A DNA stretch of 64,000 nt from JB111 sp049856295 (GTDB taxonomy: Bacteria; Actinomycetota; Actinomycetes; Actinomycetales; Actinomycetaceae), in the NCBI RefSeq assembly GCF_049856295.1, contig NZ_JBNDMZ010000004.1, positions 186,001-250,000 of the forward strand, in the 5' to 3' direction. This document shows positions 1 through 8,253 of this stretch, one piece after another. Position 1 is the stretch's first letter, and every line of letters starts with the position of its first letter. The position numbers were made by a program, and so were the translations under genes. Under the pieces are notes generated by a model. The model was not told the DNA's origin. It searched no databases and saw nothing but the letters and a program-made list of their open reading frames with translations.

Positions 1-149
1 TGGAAGAAGGTGCCCGAGCCGACACCGGCGATGCGACAGATGTCGGCGGTGGTCGCGGCAGCACCCCGCTCGGCGAACGCGGTGAGGCCTGCGTCGATGA
101 GCTGGAGGCGCCGGGCGCGGCGCAGCTCGGGGTCGACGGGGCGGGCCAT
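1..149 (-). CDS. TetR-family transcriptional regulator, N-terminal part (runs off the window)
   Basis: Reading the minus strand from the ATG at 149 gives MARPVDPELRRARRLQ followed by a typical TetR DNA-binding helix-turn-helix (TTADICRIAGVGSGTFF). Only about 49 residues are inside the window, so the ligand-binding domain is not visible. The gene is divergent from the membrane protein gene at 196, and the 46-base gap holds a near-perfect palindrome (162–187). This suggests it represses itself and the neighbour. The family call is secure; the ligand is unknown. Confidence 0.85.
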   Translation of the reverse strand, partial: MARPVDPELRRARRLQLIDAGLTAFAERGAAATTADICRIAGVGSGTFF

Positions 150-161
150 GCCCCCACCCTA

Positions 162-187
162 GTTAATGGAGTGCCCACTCTGCTAAC
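162..187. promoter_or_regulatory. Candidate TetR operator in a divergent promoter
   Basis: A 26-base interrupted palindrome with arms GTTA-N3-GAGTG and CACTC-N3-TAAC around a 2-base centre; 18 of its 26 bases are paired. It lies between the divergent TetR and membrane protein starts. On the plus strand TAACGT (184–189) ends 6 bases before the ATG at 196, so the operator would cover the -10 box and the transcript would be leaderless. Operator function is inferred from symmetry and position. Confidence 0.65.
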
Positions 188-195
188 GTCGCGGC

Positions 196-1314
196 ATGCT
201 CCCGCTCCGGCAGCGCGCCGCCTCGATCGTCCTCGTCGCGCTCGCCGCACCGGTCTGCGCGGAGATGCTCCAGGCCTACCTGGCCGCGACCGGCGATCCC
301 GGTGAGCTCGCGTTCGCCACCGTGTTCCTCGCACCGCTGTACGGCGGGGCGGCGCTGCTGATCCGGGACCTCGCCGTGCGGACGGGGCGGGGCTGGGCCG
401 GCATCCTCCTGCTCGCCGCCGCGTTCGGGCTCGCGATGACGGGGGTGATCGACCTGTCGATGTTCGCCGGGGACCGCCCCGACGTGTCCTACTGGGACGA
501 GCTGCGCGAGCCGACGATGATCGCCCCGCTCGGGTTCAGCGCGTACGCCACCCTGGTCTGGGTCCTCGGGCACGTGAGCATGAGCGTCGGGGCGCCGCTG
601 GCGATCCACCGCGCGCTCGCCCCGCGTCACGAGGGGCGGCCCCTGCTCGGCCGGTTCGGGACGGTGGTCGCGGTCGCCGCGTGGGTCGCGGTCGCCGTGG
701 CGATCCACTCGGACGGCCGGGACATGTACGGGTACGCGCCGTCGATCGGCCAGGTGGTCGGCGTGCTCGCGGGGGTCGCGGCACTCGTCGCGCTCGCGAT
801 GTCGCCGGCAGGGCGGCCGCTGCGGGCGCGGGGCAGGGGGTCGGCCCGAGAGGTCGGCTCCCGCGGCAGCGAGGTCGAGCAGGGCGAGCGCCACCCGGCG
901 GTAGCGCGCCCGGTCAGGACCTGGGTGATCGTGCTCGCGGGGATTCTCGGCAAGGTGCTGCTCGACCTCACGCCGCCCGCGTGGGGCGGGTTCGCGTTCG
1001 TGGTCGCGGTGGTCGTCGTCGCTGCGTGGCTCCTCGCCCGGGTGTCCACCCGGCGCCGGTGGGGCGCGCGCGAGGGCGGGATCCTCGGGGCGTCGCTCGT
1101 CGTCGGCGGGGTGCTCGTCGGCATGCTCGCCCCGTTGCCCGGCGGGGTGACGATGGGCGCGAAGATCGCGCAGAGCGTGGTGCTCCTCGGGGCGGCGATC
1201 GGCGTGCTCGCGGTCGTGCTGCGGCGGGAGCGGCCACGGGCGGCGACACCTCCGACAACTTCCGTCGACAGACATTCGGCCGACGAGAATGTCAGTGAAG
1301 TGCCCCTCGAGTGA
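196..1314 (+). CDS. Multi-pass membrane protein of unknown function
   Basis: A 372-residue protein made mostly of hydrophobic helices (roughly residues 10–30, 45–60, 68–88, 110–130, 155–172, 185–205, then three or four after 245), so an integral membrane protein with about eight to ten spans. I recognise no transport, enzyme or sensor motif. A basic cytoplasmic stretch (about residues 208–235) separates the two membrane halves. The start is the ATG at 196, with no clear ribosome site but a -10-like TAACGT just upstream. The divergent TetR gene and shared palindrome suggest inducible expression, as for many export-related proteins; that is inference only. Confidence 0.7.
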   Translation: MLPLRQRAASIVLVALAAPVCAEMLQAYLAATGDPGELAFATVFLAPLYGGAALLIRDLAVRTGRGWAGILLLAAAFGLAMTGVIDLSMFAGDRPDVSYWDELREPTMIAPLGFSAYATLVWVLGHVSMSVGAPLAIHRALAPRHEGRPLLGRFGTVVAVAAWVAVAVAIHSDGRDMYGYAPSIGQVVGVLAGVAALVALAMSPAGRPLRARGRGSAREVGSRGSEVEQGERHPAVARPVRTWVIVLAGILGKVLLDLTPPAWGGFAFVVAVVVVAAWLLARVSTRRRWGAREGGILGASLVVGGVLVGMLAPLPGGVTMGAKIAQSVVLLGAAIGVLAVVLRRERPRAATPPTTSVDRHSADENVSEVPLE

Positions 1315-1432
1315 CATTGTTCCCGGAGGCGGCGGACAGCACCCGGGGGTCAGCACCCCGTACCCCGGTAGGGGCGCGAATGGCTCTGGCGGGTGACGCG
1401 GCGCACCGATCCGCGTCCTTAGCGTCACCGCC

Positions 1433-2437
1433 ATGACGACGACGATCCCGCTCCGGCCGGTCCCCGCCACCTCCCGGCCCGCCGCGATGCCGCTGCCCGA
1501 ACCCCGCGCGATCACGCCGGCGCTCCGCACCGCCGCGCCGGCCCTGCTCCGCTCCATCCCTCGCAACGCCGACCCCGACTTCCCGTACGCCCCGCTCGCC
1601 TACACGCCGCGCACGGTCGAGGGGCACAAGCTGCTCGCCCTCGACCCGCCGGGCGGCCCGCGGGTCGTCGAGGTGTTCGGCGACCTCGTCACCGCCGACC
1701 ACATCGTGGTGATGGTGCCGGGCAACGGCCACCACCAGGGCAACTACTTCCGCGCCCGCGGCCCGCTGGCCCTGCGCTCGCGGGCCCAGCTCATGCTCGC
1801 CACGACGGCGGGGATCGACCCGGAGGCGCGAGTCGCCGTCGTCGCGTGGGTGGGGTACCGGACCGCCCCGGACCTGCGCGCCTCGTTCGCCATCCGCTAC
1901 GCCCGCGAGGGCGCCGGCGACCTCGCACGCCTCACCCACTACCTGCCACGCTCGGCGCACCTCACCGTGGTCGGCCACTCGTACGGCACCACCGTCACCG
2001 GCCTCGCGCTGGCCGACGCGCGGATCGACGACGTCGTGGCGCTCGGCAGCCCCGGCATGGGCCTGAGGCACCGCACGGACACCGGCCGGCGCGCGCGCAT
2101 CTGGGCCGCCCAGGCCCCGACCGACTGGATCCGCCACTTCCCACGCGTGAGGTTCGGCCCGCTCGGCCTCGGCCGCTCGCCGCTGCACCCCGCCTTCGGA
2201 GCCGTCCGCATCGGCACCGGCGATATCACGGGCCACCTCGCCTACTACGACGAGGGCAGCGAGTCCCTCCTCAACGCCGCGCGCATCGCGCTCGGCCGGT
2301 TCGCCGAGGTCACGCTGCACGACGGCGGGACGTCGGTCCCCCGGCCCGAGCTCGCGCCGCCGGGGGCTGCGGCCCCCCGCCCGGCCGGCGGTCCGGCCGG
2401 CACCGCGGCGACGACCACCCTGGTGAGGGCCGCGTGA
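1433..2437 (+). CDS. Alpha/beta hydrolase of the Abhydrolase_8 (DUF1023) family
   Basis: A 334-residue protein. A disordered Pro/Arg-rich start (to about residue 45) precedes an alpha/beta hydrolase core with the nucleophile elbow GHSYGTT (Ser about 183), an oxyanion-side segment VMVPGNGHHQGNYF (about 93–106) and the family motif VALGSPGMG. Family members are uncharacterised serine hydrolases common in actinobacteria. TAGCGT (1420–1425) ends 7 bases before the ATG, consistent with a leaderless mRNA. Its stop overlaps the GTG of the ABC ATPase gene (GTGA), so it is first in a three-gene operon with an exporter. It may process or detoxify the exported compound; substrate unknown. Confidence 0.8.
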   Translation: MTTTIPLRPVPATSRPAAMPLPEPRAITPALRTAAPALLRSIPRNADPDFPYAPLAYTPRTVEGHKLLALDPPGGPRVVEVFGDLVTADHIVVMVPGNGHHQGNYFRARGPLALRSRAQLMLATTAGIDPEARVAVVAWVGYRTAPDLRASFAIRYAREGAGDLARLTHYLPRSAHLTVVGHSYGTTVTGLALADARIDDVVALGSPGMGLRHRTDTGRRARIWAAQAPTDWIRHFPRVRFGPLGLGRSPLHPAFGAVRIGTGDITGHLAYYDEGSESLLNAARIALGRFAEVTLHDGGTSVPRPELAPPGAAAPRPAGGPAGTAATTTLVRAA

Positions 2438-3522
2438 GCACGGCCACCGACCGTCGGACCGTTCCTGCGCACCCGTCCGCACCCGTCGGATCCACGTCCG
2501 TCGGGTTCGCCCCCGACCGAACCACCGCCGCGCCGTCGTCCGCCGATCGACGCCCCGACTCGGCGACGCCCGCGGTCCTCGCCGTCGGGCTGCGCTCCTC
2601 CTACCCCGGGCGCGGCACGGTGCTCGACGGGATCGACCTCGCCGTCGCACCCGGGACCGTGCACGGCCTGCTCGGCCCGAACGGCGCCGGCAAGTCGACG
2701 ACCGTGCGGATCCTCGCCACCCTCCAGCGCTTCGACTCGGGCACGGTCCGGGTGGCGGGGCACGACCTCGCGCGCGAGCCCGGCGCCGTCCGGTCGCGCA
2801 TCGGGGTGGCGGGGCAGCACGCGGCCCTCGACCCGGTGCTCAGCGGCCGCGAGAACCTCACGATGTTCGCCCGCCTCCACCGGATGCGGCCCCGCGCCGC
2901 GCGCGCCCGCGCGGGTGAGCTGCTCGACCGGTTCGACCTCGCGGCGGCCGCCGACCGCCCGCTGCGCCACTACTCGGGCGGGATGCGGCGCCGCCTCGAT
3001 CTCGCGGTCAGCCTGATCCGCAGCCCGCAGGTCCTCTTCCTCGACGAGCCGACGACCGGCCTCGACCCGCGCAGCCGCAGCGAGGTGTGGGACGCCGTGC
3101 GCGAGCTGGCCGCGGGCGGCACCACCGTGCTGCTCACCACCCAGTACCTCGAGGAGGCCGACCGCCTCTGCCGCCGCATCTCCCTCCTGCGGGCGGGGCG
3201 CATCGCCCTGGAGGGCTCGCCCGACGAGCTCAAGGCGACCATCGGCGGGAGCCGGCTCGAGGTCGCCGTCCCGCCGGGCGCCTCACCGGCCGACATCTCC
3301 CGCACGCTCGCCGGCGCCCTCGGCGTCACGACCGACGTCGACGACGCCGCCCGCCGGGTCTCCGCGCCGCTCGACGGCGCGACCGACGCCCTCGCCCGCG
3401 CCGCGGCCGCGCTGTCCGGGCTCGGTGTGCACGTGGACGACCTCGCGCTGCGCCGCCCCGACCTCGACGACGTCTTCCTCCGCCTCACCGCACCCGACAT
3501 CTCCGAAGGGCCGCACCGATGA
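2434..3522 (+). CDS. ABC transporter ATP-binding protein, DrrA-like
   Basis: The GTG at 2434 overlaps the hydrolase stop and gives 362 residues. After about 48 disordered residues comes a full ABC ATPase: Walker A GPNGAGKST (81–89), a Q-loop region, signature YSGGM (180–184), Walker B LFLDEP (201–206), and a DrrA-type C-terminal domain ending in the family sequence LDDVFLRLTA. Such proteins power DrrB-type permeases that export drugs or lipids. Coupling to the permease (ATGA overlap at 3519) makes a complete exporter. The 48-residue leader is longer than usual, so a later start cannot be excluded, but the GTGA overlap favours this one. Confidence 0.9.
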   Translation: MSTATDRRTVPAHPSAPVGSTSVGFAPDRTTAAPSSADRRPDSATPAVLAVGLRSSYPGRGTVLDGIDLAVAPGTVHGLLGPNGAGKSTTVRILATLQRFDSGTVRVAGHDLAREPGAVRSRIGVAGQHAALDPVLSGRENLTMFARLHRMRPRAARARAGELLDRFDLAAAADRPLRHYSGGMRRRLDLAVSLIRSPQVLFLDEPTTGLDPRSRSEVWDAVRELAAGGTTVLLTTQYLEEADRLCRRISLLRAGRIALEGSPDELKATIGGSRLEVAVPPGASPADISRTLAGALGVTTDVDDAARRVSAPLDGATDALARAAAALSGLGVHVDDLALRRPDLDDVFLRLTAPDISEGPHR

Positions 3523-4490
3523 CCGCGCACCTCGTCAGCCCACCCACACTCCCCTCCCCGACGGCGGCGCTCGCCTCCCGCGCGCCGGCACCCGCACGGG
3601 GACGCACCTCGGGAGCCGGGGCCGCGTCGGCGCCCGGTCCCGCAGCCGGTCACGCCCGCGCGCGGGGCGTCGGCTCGTCGTCGTCGGGCATGTCCGCCCT
3701 CGGGTGGGCGTTGTCGGACACGTGGGTCGTGGCCGGTCGCCACCTGCGCCGGCTCCGCCGACGGCCCGACGAGCTGCTCAGCACGCTGCTCGTCCCCGTC
3801 ATGGCGGTCGCGATGTTCGGGCTCGTCCTCGGCGACGCCTTCGGGGCCGCGATGGCCGCGCCCGGGGTCGACTACCGCGAGTTCCTCCTGCCCGGGGTCT
3901 TCGTCCTCACGATGGCGTTCGGCATCGGGTCGACCACCGTGTCGGTCGCCGCCGACGTCCGCGACTCCGTGGTGGACCGAATGCGGTCGATGCCGACGGC
4001 GCCCGCGGCGATCCTCGCGGGTCGGGCGCTCGCGGACCTCGTCACCGCCGTCGTCGAGCTCGCGGTGCTCGCCGGGATGGGCGCGCTGCTGGGCTGGCAG
4101 TGGCACGGCGGACCCGTGGCCGTGGCCGGCGCGCTCGGGCTGCTCCTCGCTCTCCGGCTGGCGTTCTCGTGGATCGGGATCGTGCTCGGCCTCCTCGTCA
4201 GCGGGCCGGAGGCGGCGATGAAGTACTTCGCGCTCGTGTTCCCGCTCGCGATGGTGGCCGAGACGATCGTGCCGACCGCACTCATGCCGGGCTGGCTCGC
4301 CGGCCTCGCGGCGTGGAACCCGCTCTCGTCCACGGTGGTGGCCACCCGGGAGCTGTTCGGCGTGGGCGGCCCGGAGGCGTCGACCTGGATCGCCGAGCAC
4401 GCCCAGGTCATGGCGCTCGCGTGGCCCGCGGCGATCGTGGCGGTCTGCGTGCCGGTGGCGCTGCTCCTGCTCCGCAGGCTCGGCCGGTGA
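3519..4490 (+). CDS. ABC transporter permease, DrrB/ABC-2 type
   Basis: 323 residues. A disordered Ala/Pro/Gly-rich N-terminus (about 60 residues) precedes an ABC-2 membrane domain with six predicted helices and the family region ADVRDSVVDRMRSMP. It is the membrane partner of the ATPase encoded just upstream; the ATG overlaps that gene's stop (ATGA). ABC-2 permeases of this kind export hydrophobic compounds or glycan/lipid carriers. A strong hairpin directly after the stop (4497–4540) ends the operon. The substrate cannot be read from the sequence. Confidence 0.9.
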   Translation: MTAHLVSPPTLPSPTAALASRAPAPARGRTSGAGAASAPGPAAGHARARGVGSSSSGMSALGWALSDTWVVAGRHLRRLRRRPDELLSTLLVPVMAVAMFGLVLGDAFGAAMAAPGVDYREFLLPGVFVLTMAFGIGSTTVSVAADVRDSVVDRMRSMPTAPAAILAGRALADLVTAVVELAVLAGMGALLGWQWHGGPVAVAGALGLLLALRLAFSWIGIVLGLLVSGPEAAMKYFALVFPLAMVAETIVPTALMPGWLAGLAAWNPLSSTVVATRELFGVGGPEASTWIAEHAQVMALAWPAAIVAVCVPVALLLLRRLGR

Positions 4491-4496
4491 CGCGGC

Positions 4497-4540
4497 GGAG
4501 CCCCGGCCGAGCCGCTCCCGAGTCGGTCGGCCGGGGCTCC
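4497..4540. terminator. Bidirectional terminator hairpin
   Basis: A perfect 14-bp stem (GGAGCCCCGGCCGA at 4497–4510 with its complement at 4527–4540) and a 16-base loop, 6 bases after the permease stop. The convergent drug exporter gene ends at 4629, so the hairpin could serve both strands. There is no long U-tract, as is common in high-GC actinobacteria. Confidence 0.75.
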
Positions 4541-4628
4541 GGCGTACGGCGGGCTCGACGCCGGACCCGGAGGACGACAGGTGTGGCTCCTGCGGCGATC
4601 GCGCCGGTCCGAGAGCTCGCCCGCGGGA

Positions 4629-6227
4629 CTACCTGGCGTCGGTCGCGGGCCCGGCGACGGCTCCCACGAGCGCGGCACCGTCGTCGTCGGCGGTCGTCCC
4701 AGTCGAACCGGTCGTGCCGTCCTCGACGGCGGGACCGTCCGTCGTCGTTGACGCCGAGTCCCGGCCGGCGCGAATCGTGAACGACATCGCGACGGCAACC
4801 AGCCCCGCGACGATGCCGACGACGAACGCGGCCCGCGTGCCGAGCGCCTGGGTGTCGCCCGCGCTCGCACCGGCGTCGGCCAGGCCGATCCCGATGGTCA
4901 TGACGGCGACGAACACGCCGGTCCCGACCGCGCCCGAGAGCTGCTGGACGGTGTTGACGATCGCGGACCCGTGACCGTAGAGGTCGCGCGGGAGGGAGCC
5001 GAGCGAGACGGTCATCAGAGGCGTCATCAGGCACGCCATGCCGACGCAGAAGACGACGTGCGCCGCGACGACGACCGTCAGCGAGGTGTCGACGCCGATC
5101 GTGCTCAGCCACGCCTGGCCACCGAGCAGGAGGAACGCGCCCGGGATGACGAGGGGGCGAGGGCCGTGCGCGTCGAAGATCCGCCCTGCGAGGGGGGAGA
5201 TGACGCCCTGGACCAGCCCGCCGGGCAGGAGCAGCAGGCCGGTGGTGAGGGCGTCGACGCCCATGGCACCCACGAGGTGGAGCGGCAGGACGATGACGGT
5301 GCCGAGCATCGTGGCCATGCAGAGCCCGATGATGATCGTCGACCGGCGGAAGACGCCGACGGACAGGGGCGCGATGTCGAGCAGAGGGGCGCCCGAGGTC
5401 CGGGCGAGGCCGAGCTGCCGGCGTACGAACAGGAGGAGGCCGGCGGCCCCGACGACGAGGGCGATCGCGGGCACGACGTCGCCGTCGACGAGCGCGCCGA
5501 GGGTGCTGAGCGCGTAGACGATGCCGCCGAACGCGACGGCGGAGAGCAGGACGGAGGCGAGGTCGAACGGGGGCCGGCGGGTGGCGCCGTCGGTGTGAAG
5601 GACGATCAGGCTGGCGACGAGGAGGACCGCGGCGATCGGGATCATGCCGAGGAACAGCCAGCGCCAGCCGAACGACTCGACGACGAACCCGGAGATGGTC
5701 GGGCCGAGCGCCGGGGCCGCCGAGATCACCACCGCGTTGAGGCCCATGACGGTGCCGCGGTGCCGGGCGGGGACCGTGGACAGGGTGGTGGCCATCAGCT
5801 GCGGCAGGATGATCGCCGTCCCGCCGGCCTGGAGCACGCGTCCGGCGAGGAGGAGCCCGAACGACGGTGCGACCGCCGCGGTGACGGTGCCGAGGAGGAA
5901 CACGGCGAGCGCCGCCCCGAACAGGGCGCGCGTGGTGAACCGCCGGAGCAGGTACCCGGTGGTGGGGATGACGATCGCCATCGTCAGGAGGAACCCGGTG
6001 GTCAGCCACTGGCCGACCGCCGCGGAGACGTGCAGGTCCCCCATGACGGCGGGGAGGGCAACGCTGAGGGCGGTCTCGTTGAGCATCGCGACCAGCGCCG
6101 CGAGGACGAGGACCGCGAGCACCGCGACGACGCGTCCGGTCACGCGCTCCGGCTCGAGGTCGTGGGCGTGGTGCTGGGCGTGGTCGTGGGCGTCCGAGCG
6201 GGGCTCGGCAGGGTCGTGCGTGCGCAT
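4629..6227 (-). CDS. DHA2-family MFS drug exporter (EmrB/QacA type)
   Basis: 532 residues with about 14 predicted membrane helices and the MFS motif-C region (QAGGTAIILPQLMATTL), typical of the drug:H+ antiporter DHA2 subfamily. The ATG at 6227 has an AAGGA ribosome site. Unusual features are a His/Asp-rich N-terminal tail (residues 3–25 include eight His) and an acidic Thr/Gly-rich C-terminal tail of about 40 residues. It lies 250 bases downstream of the broken oxidoreductase gene in the same direction. An inverted repeat at 6248–6265 in the 5' leader may bind a regulator. The exported substrate is unknown. Confidence 0.9.
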   Translation of the reverse strand: MRTHDPAEPRSDAHDHAQHHAHDLEPERVTGRVVAVLAVLVLAALVAMLNETALSVALPAVMGDLHVSAAVGQWLTTGFLLTMAIVIPTTGYLLRRFTTRALFGAALAVFLLGTVTAAVAPSFGLLLAGRVLQAGGTAIILPQLMATTLSTVPARHRGTVMGLNAVVISAAPALGPTISGFVVESFGWRWLFLGMIPIAAVLLVASLIVLHTDGATRRPPFDLASVLLSAVAFGGIVYALSTLGALVDGDVVPAIALVVGAAGLLLFVRRQLGLARTSGAPLLDIAPLSVGVFRRSTIIIGLCMATMLGTVIVLPLHLVGAMGVDALTTGLLLLPGGLVQGVISPLAGRIFDAHGPRPLVIPGAFLLLGGQAWLSTIGVDTSLTVVVAAHVVFCVGMACLMTPLMTVSLGSLPRDLYGHGSAIVNTVQQLSGAVGTGVFVAVMTIGIGLADAGASAGDTQALGTRAAFVVGIVAGLVAVAMSFTIRAGRDSASTTTDGPAVEDGTTGSTGTTADDDGAALVGAVAGPATDAR

Positions 6228-6247
6228 GGCAGGTCCTTCACGGTGTC

Positions 6248-6265
6248 GTCGAAACAGGGTTCGAC
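6248..6265. promoter_or_regulatory. Inverted repeat in the leader of the MFS exporter gene
   Basis: GTCGAA–6 bases–TTCGAC, 20–38 bases upstream of the exporter start on the minus strand. Arms of this size and spacing fit a dimeric regulator site or a small RNA hairpin. No regulator gene lies next to it, so the assignment is tentative. Confidence 0.35.
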
Positions 6266-6479
6266 GCCACGCCGCGCCATGCCCAGGAAGAGTGGCACGG
6301 ACGAAGGTCCCGAGGTAATAGTGCCCTCAGTCACATCATGAGGTGGGCGGGCGGACGTGTCCGCGCAGGTGGATGCGACGGTCCGGTCTGGTCGGCGCCG
6401 AGGTCCGGGCTCCGCCTCACACCTCCCGGCGCGGATTCCGGACCGGTCACCGGCCGGCGGTCTCGGCCGGGTCGCAGCG

Positions 6480-7494
6480 TCACACGGAGGGTCCCGAGAG
6501 CGCGGCGAGCGCGACGTCCGAGTCGGCGAGCGCCGCCCGGTCGTGGGTCGAGGAGAACGCGACGATCTCGCTCGCTCCCGTGCGCTCGACCAGCGCCCGG
6601 AGCTGGGCGGCCACCTCGGCCTGGGTCCCGTGGATCCCCTGGTCGAGGTGCCGCTGCACGGCCCCCTCCTGCTTCTCGGTCAAGCGCGCGTGCGGGGCCG
6701 TGCGCAGCGGCGGGAACGCGCCGCGGGCGGTCGACTCGACCATCGCCCACGCCTCGGGCAGGGCGAGCTCGCGGGCCCGCTCCGTCGTCTCCGCGACGAG
6801 CACGTCGATGCTGACGAGCACCCGAGGTTCGGGGTTGTCCGGCGTCGGGCGGAAGTCGTTGCGGTAGCCCTCGATCTCGGAGAGGTCGCCCCACAGGACA
6901 GGGCCCCCGACGACGACGGGCAGCCCTCGTTCGGCCGCCACCGCGAGGCCCGACCTGGTCGCGAGGACGTACACGGGGGGGCGCCTGGACGTCGCGGGGC
7001 ATGGCGGTGACGGGTCCGTCGTCGTCGAGGTAGGCGGACAGCTCGGCGAGGTCCCGGGCGAGGTCGCCGGTCGCGTACTCGTCGACCCCGAGGGCGTGCC
7101 GCACCGGCGCCGTGAAGCCGAGGGAGCGGCCGATGCCGAGGTCGATCCGGTCCGGGTGGAGCGCCTCGAGCATCCGCGCCTGCTCGGCCACGACGATCGG
7201 GCGGTGGTTGGGCAGCATGACACCGGCCGAGCCGACCCGGATGCGTTCCGTGCGCGCGGCGATCGCGGCCATGAGCAGCATCGGGGCGCCGCTCGCGATG
7301 CCGGGGACGGCGTGGTGCTCGGCGACCCACACGCGGGGCAGGCCGAGGCGTTCCGCGCGGACGGCGCGCTCGATCGTGGTGGCGAGGGCGTCGCCGGCCG
7401 GCTCGCCGTCGCGGGTGCGGGAGCGGTCGAGCAGGGAGATCGGGACCGGGAGCGGGGCGGGCGTGGCGTCGTGAGCTGCGGGCAGGGCGGCCAT
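6480..7494 (-). pseudogene. LLM-class flavin-dependent (luciferase-like) oxidoreductase, frameshifted
   Basis: From the ATG at 7494 the first ~170 residues match the bacterial-luciferase-like family (PISLLDRSRT, RVWVAEHHAVPGIASGAP, IGRSLGFTAPV). The frame then breaks at a run of seven G (6975–6981; C on the coding strand), and the remaining ~165 residues (from VYVLATRSGLAVAAERG to the stop at 6480) continue in another frame. Removing one C restores a continuous ~337-residue protein, the normal family length. It is either a homopolymer sequencing error or a real, possibly phase-variable, inactivation. The intact family uses FMN to oxidise diverse substrates. Confidence 0.8.
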
Positions 7495-7652
7495 GGTGCT
7501 CCCGACGGTATCCGTACCGGCGCGCAATGCCGAGGGCGATCTCCAGGTCCTCCGCACCAGCGCGACTCGGCAGCGCGACGAATCCGCGCGCCGGCCCGCG
7601 TACCTACCGATGAGGCCGTCGACCGACGGCCCGGCACCGATGGGAGAGACGG

Positions 7653-8249
7653 ATGACCGACACCTACGACCTGCTCGTCACCGAACGCACCCGCCTGACG
7701 GAGCTGCTCGCCGGGCTGTCCCCCGAGCAGTGGCGCGCACAGAGCCTGTGCGAGAACTGGTCCGTGCGCGAGGTGGTGGCCCACATGACCGCGCACCTCA
7801 TCCACCCCGACGAGGAGTACGGGTCGGCCGAGATCACGTCGATCGCGGACATGAACGCCATGCTCGACGACTGGGCGCGGTCCGACGCCGCCGCCCGGAC
7901 CGACGCCGAGCTCCTCGAGCTCTACCGCTCCGGCATCGAGAGCCGCTGGGCCCCTGAGGGCGGCGGCCTCGAGGGCGCCCTGTCGCACGACGTCATCCAC
8001 GGCCTCGACATCACCGTGCCGCTCGGGCTGCCCGGACCTGCCACGGACGCGGTCGAGCGGGCGATCTCCGGCGGCGGGCCCGAGAACTGGGGGTTCTTCG
8101 GCGTCGACCTCGCCGGGTACCGGCTCGTCGCGACGGACGCCGACGTGAGCGTCGGCGACGGCGAGCGCCTCGTCGAGCGCCCCGTCACCGAGGTGCTCAG
8201 GATCCTCACCGCCCGACGGCCCTTCCCCGCGCGGAACGGCGCCGCGTAA
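7653..8249 (+). CDS. DinB-like, mycothiol-dependent maleylpyruvate isomerase family protein
   Basis: 198 residues. The N-terminal four-helix bundle has the family sequence LTELLAGLSPEQWRAQSLCENWSVREVVAHM, and a conserved His recurs in SHDVIHGLDI. The family (TIGR03083/MDMPI_N) includes metal-dependent, mycothiol-using enzymes, but most members are uncharacterised. The start is the ATG at 7653 behind GGGAGAG. The sigma factor gene begins 4–10 bases after its stop, so they may be co-transcribed. A role in thiol-dependent detoxification is a family-level inference. Confidence 0.8.
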   Translation: MTDTYDLLVTERTRLTELLAGLSPEQWRAQSLCENWSVREVVAHMTAHLIHPDEEYGSAEITSIADMNAMLDDWARSDAAARTDAELLELYRSGIESRWAPEGGGLEGALSHDVIHGLDITVPLGLPGPATDAVERAISGGGPENWGFFGVDLAGYRLVATDADVSVGDGERLVERPVTEVLRILTARRPFPARNGAA

Positions 8250-8253
8250 CGTC

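Noticed and set aside
6140..6334. Small frame upstream of the MFS exporter that could encode a leader peptide
   Set aside because: It begins in the leader but runs far into the exporter gene in another frame; no ribosome site or regulatory peptide pattern.
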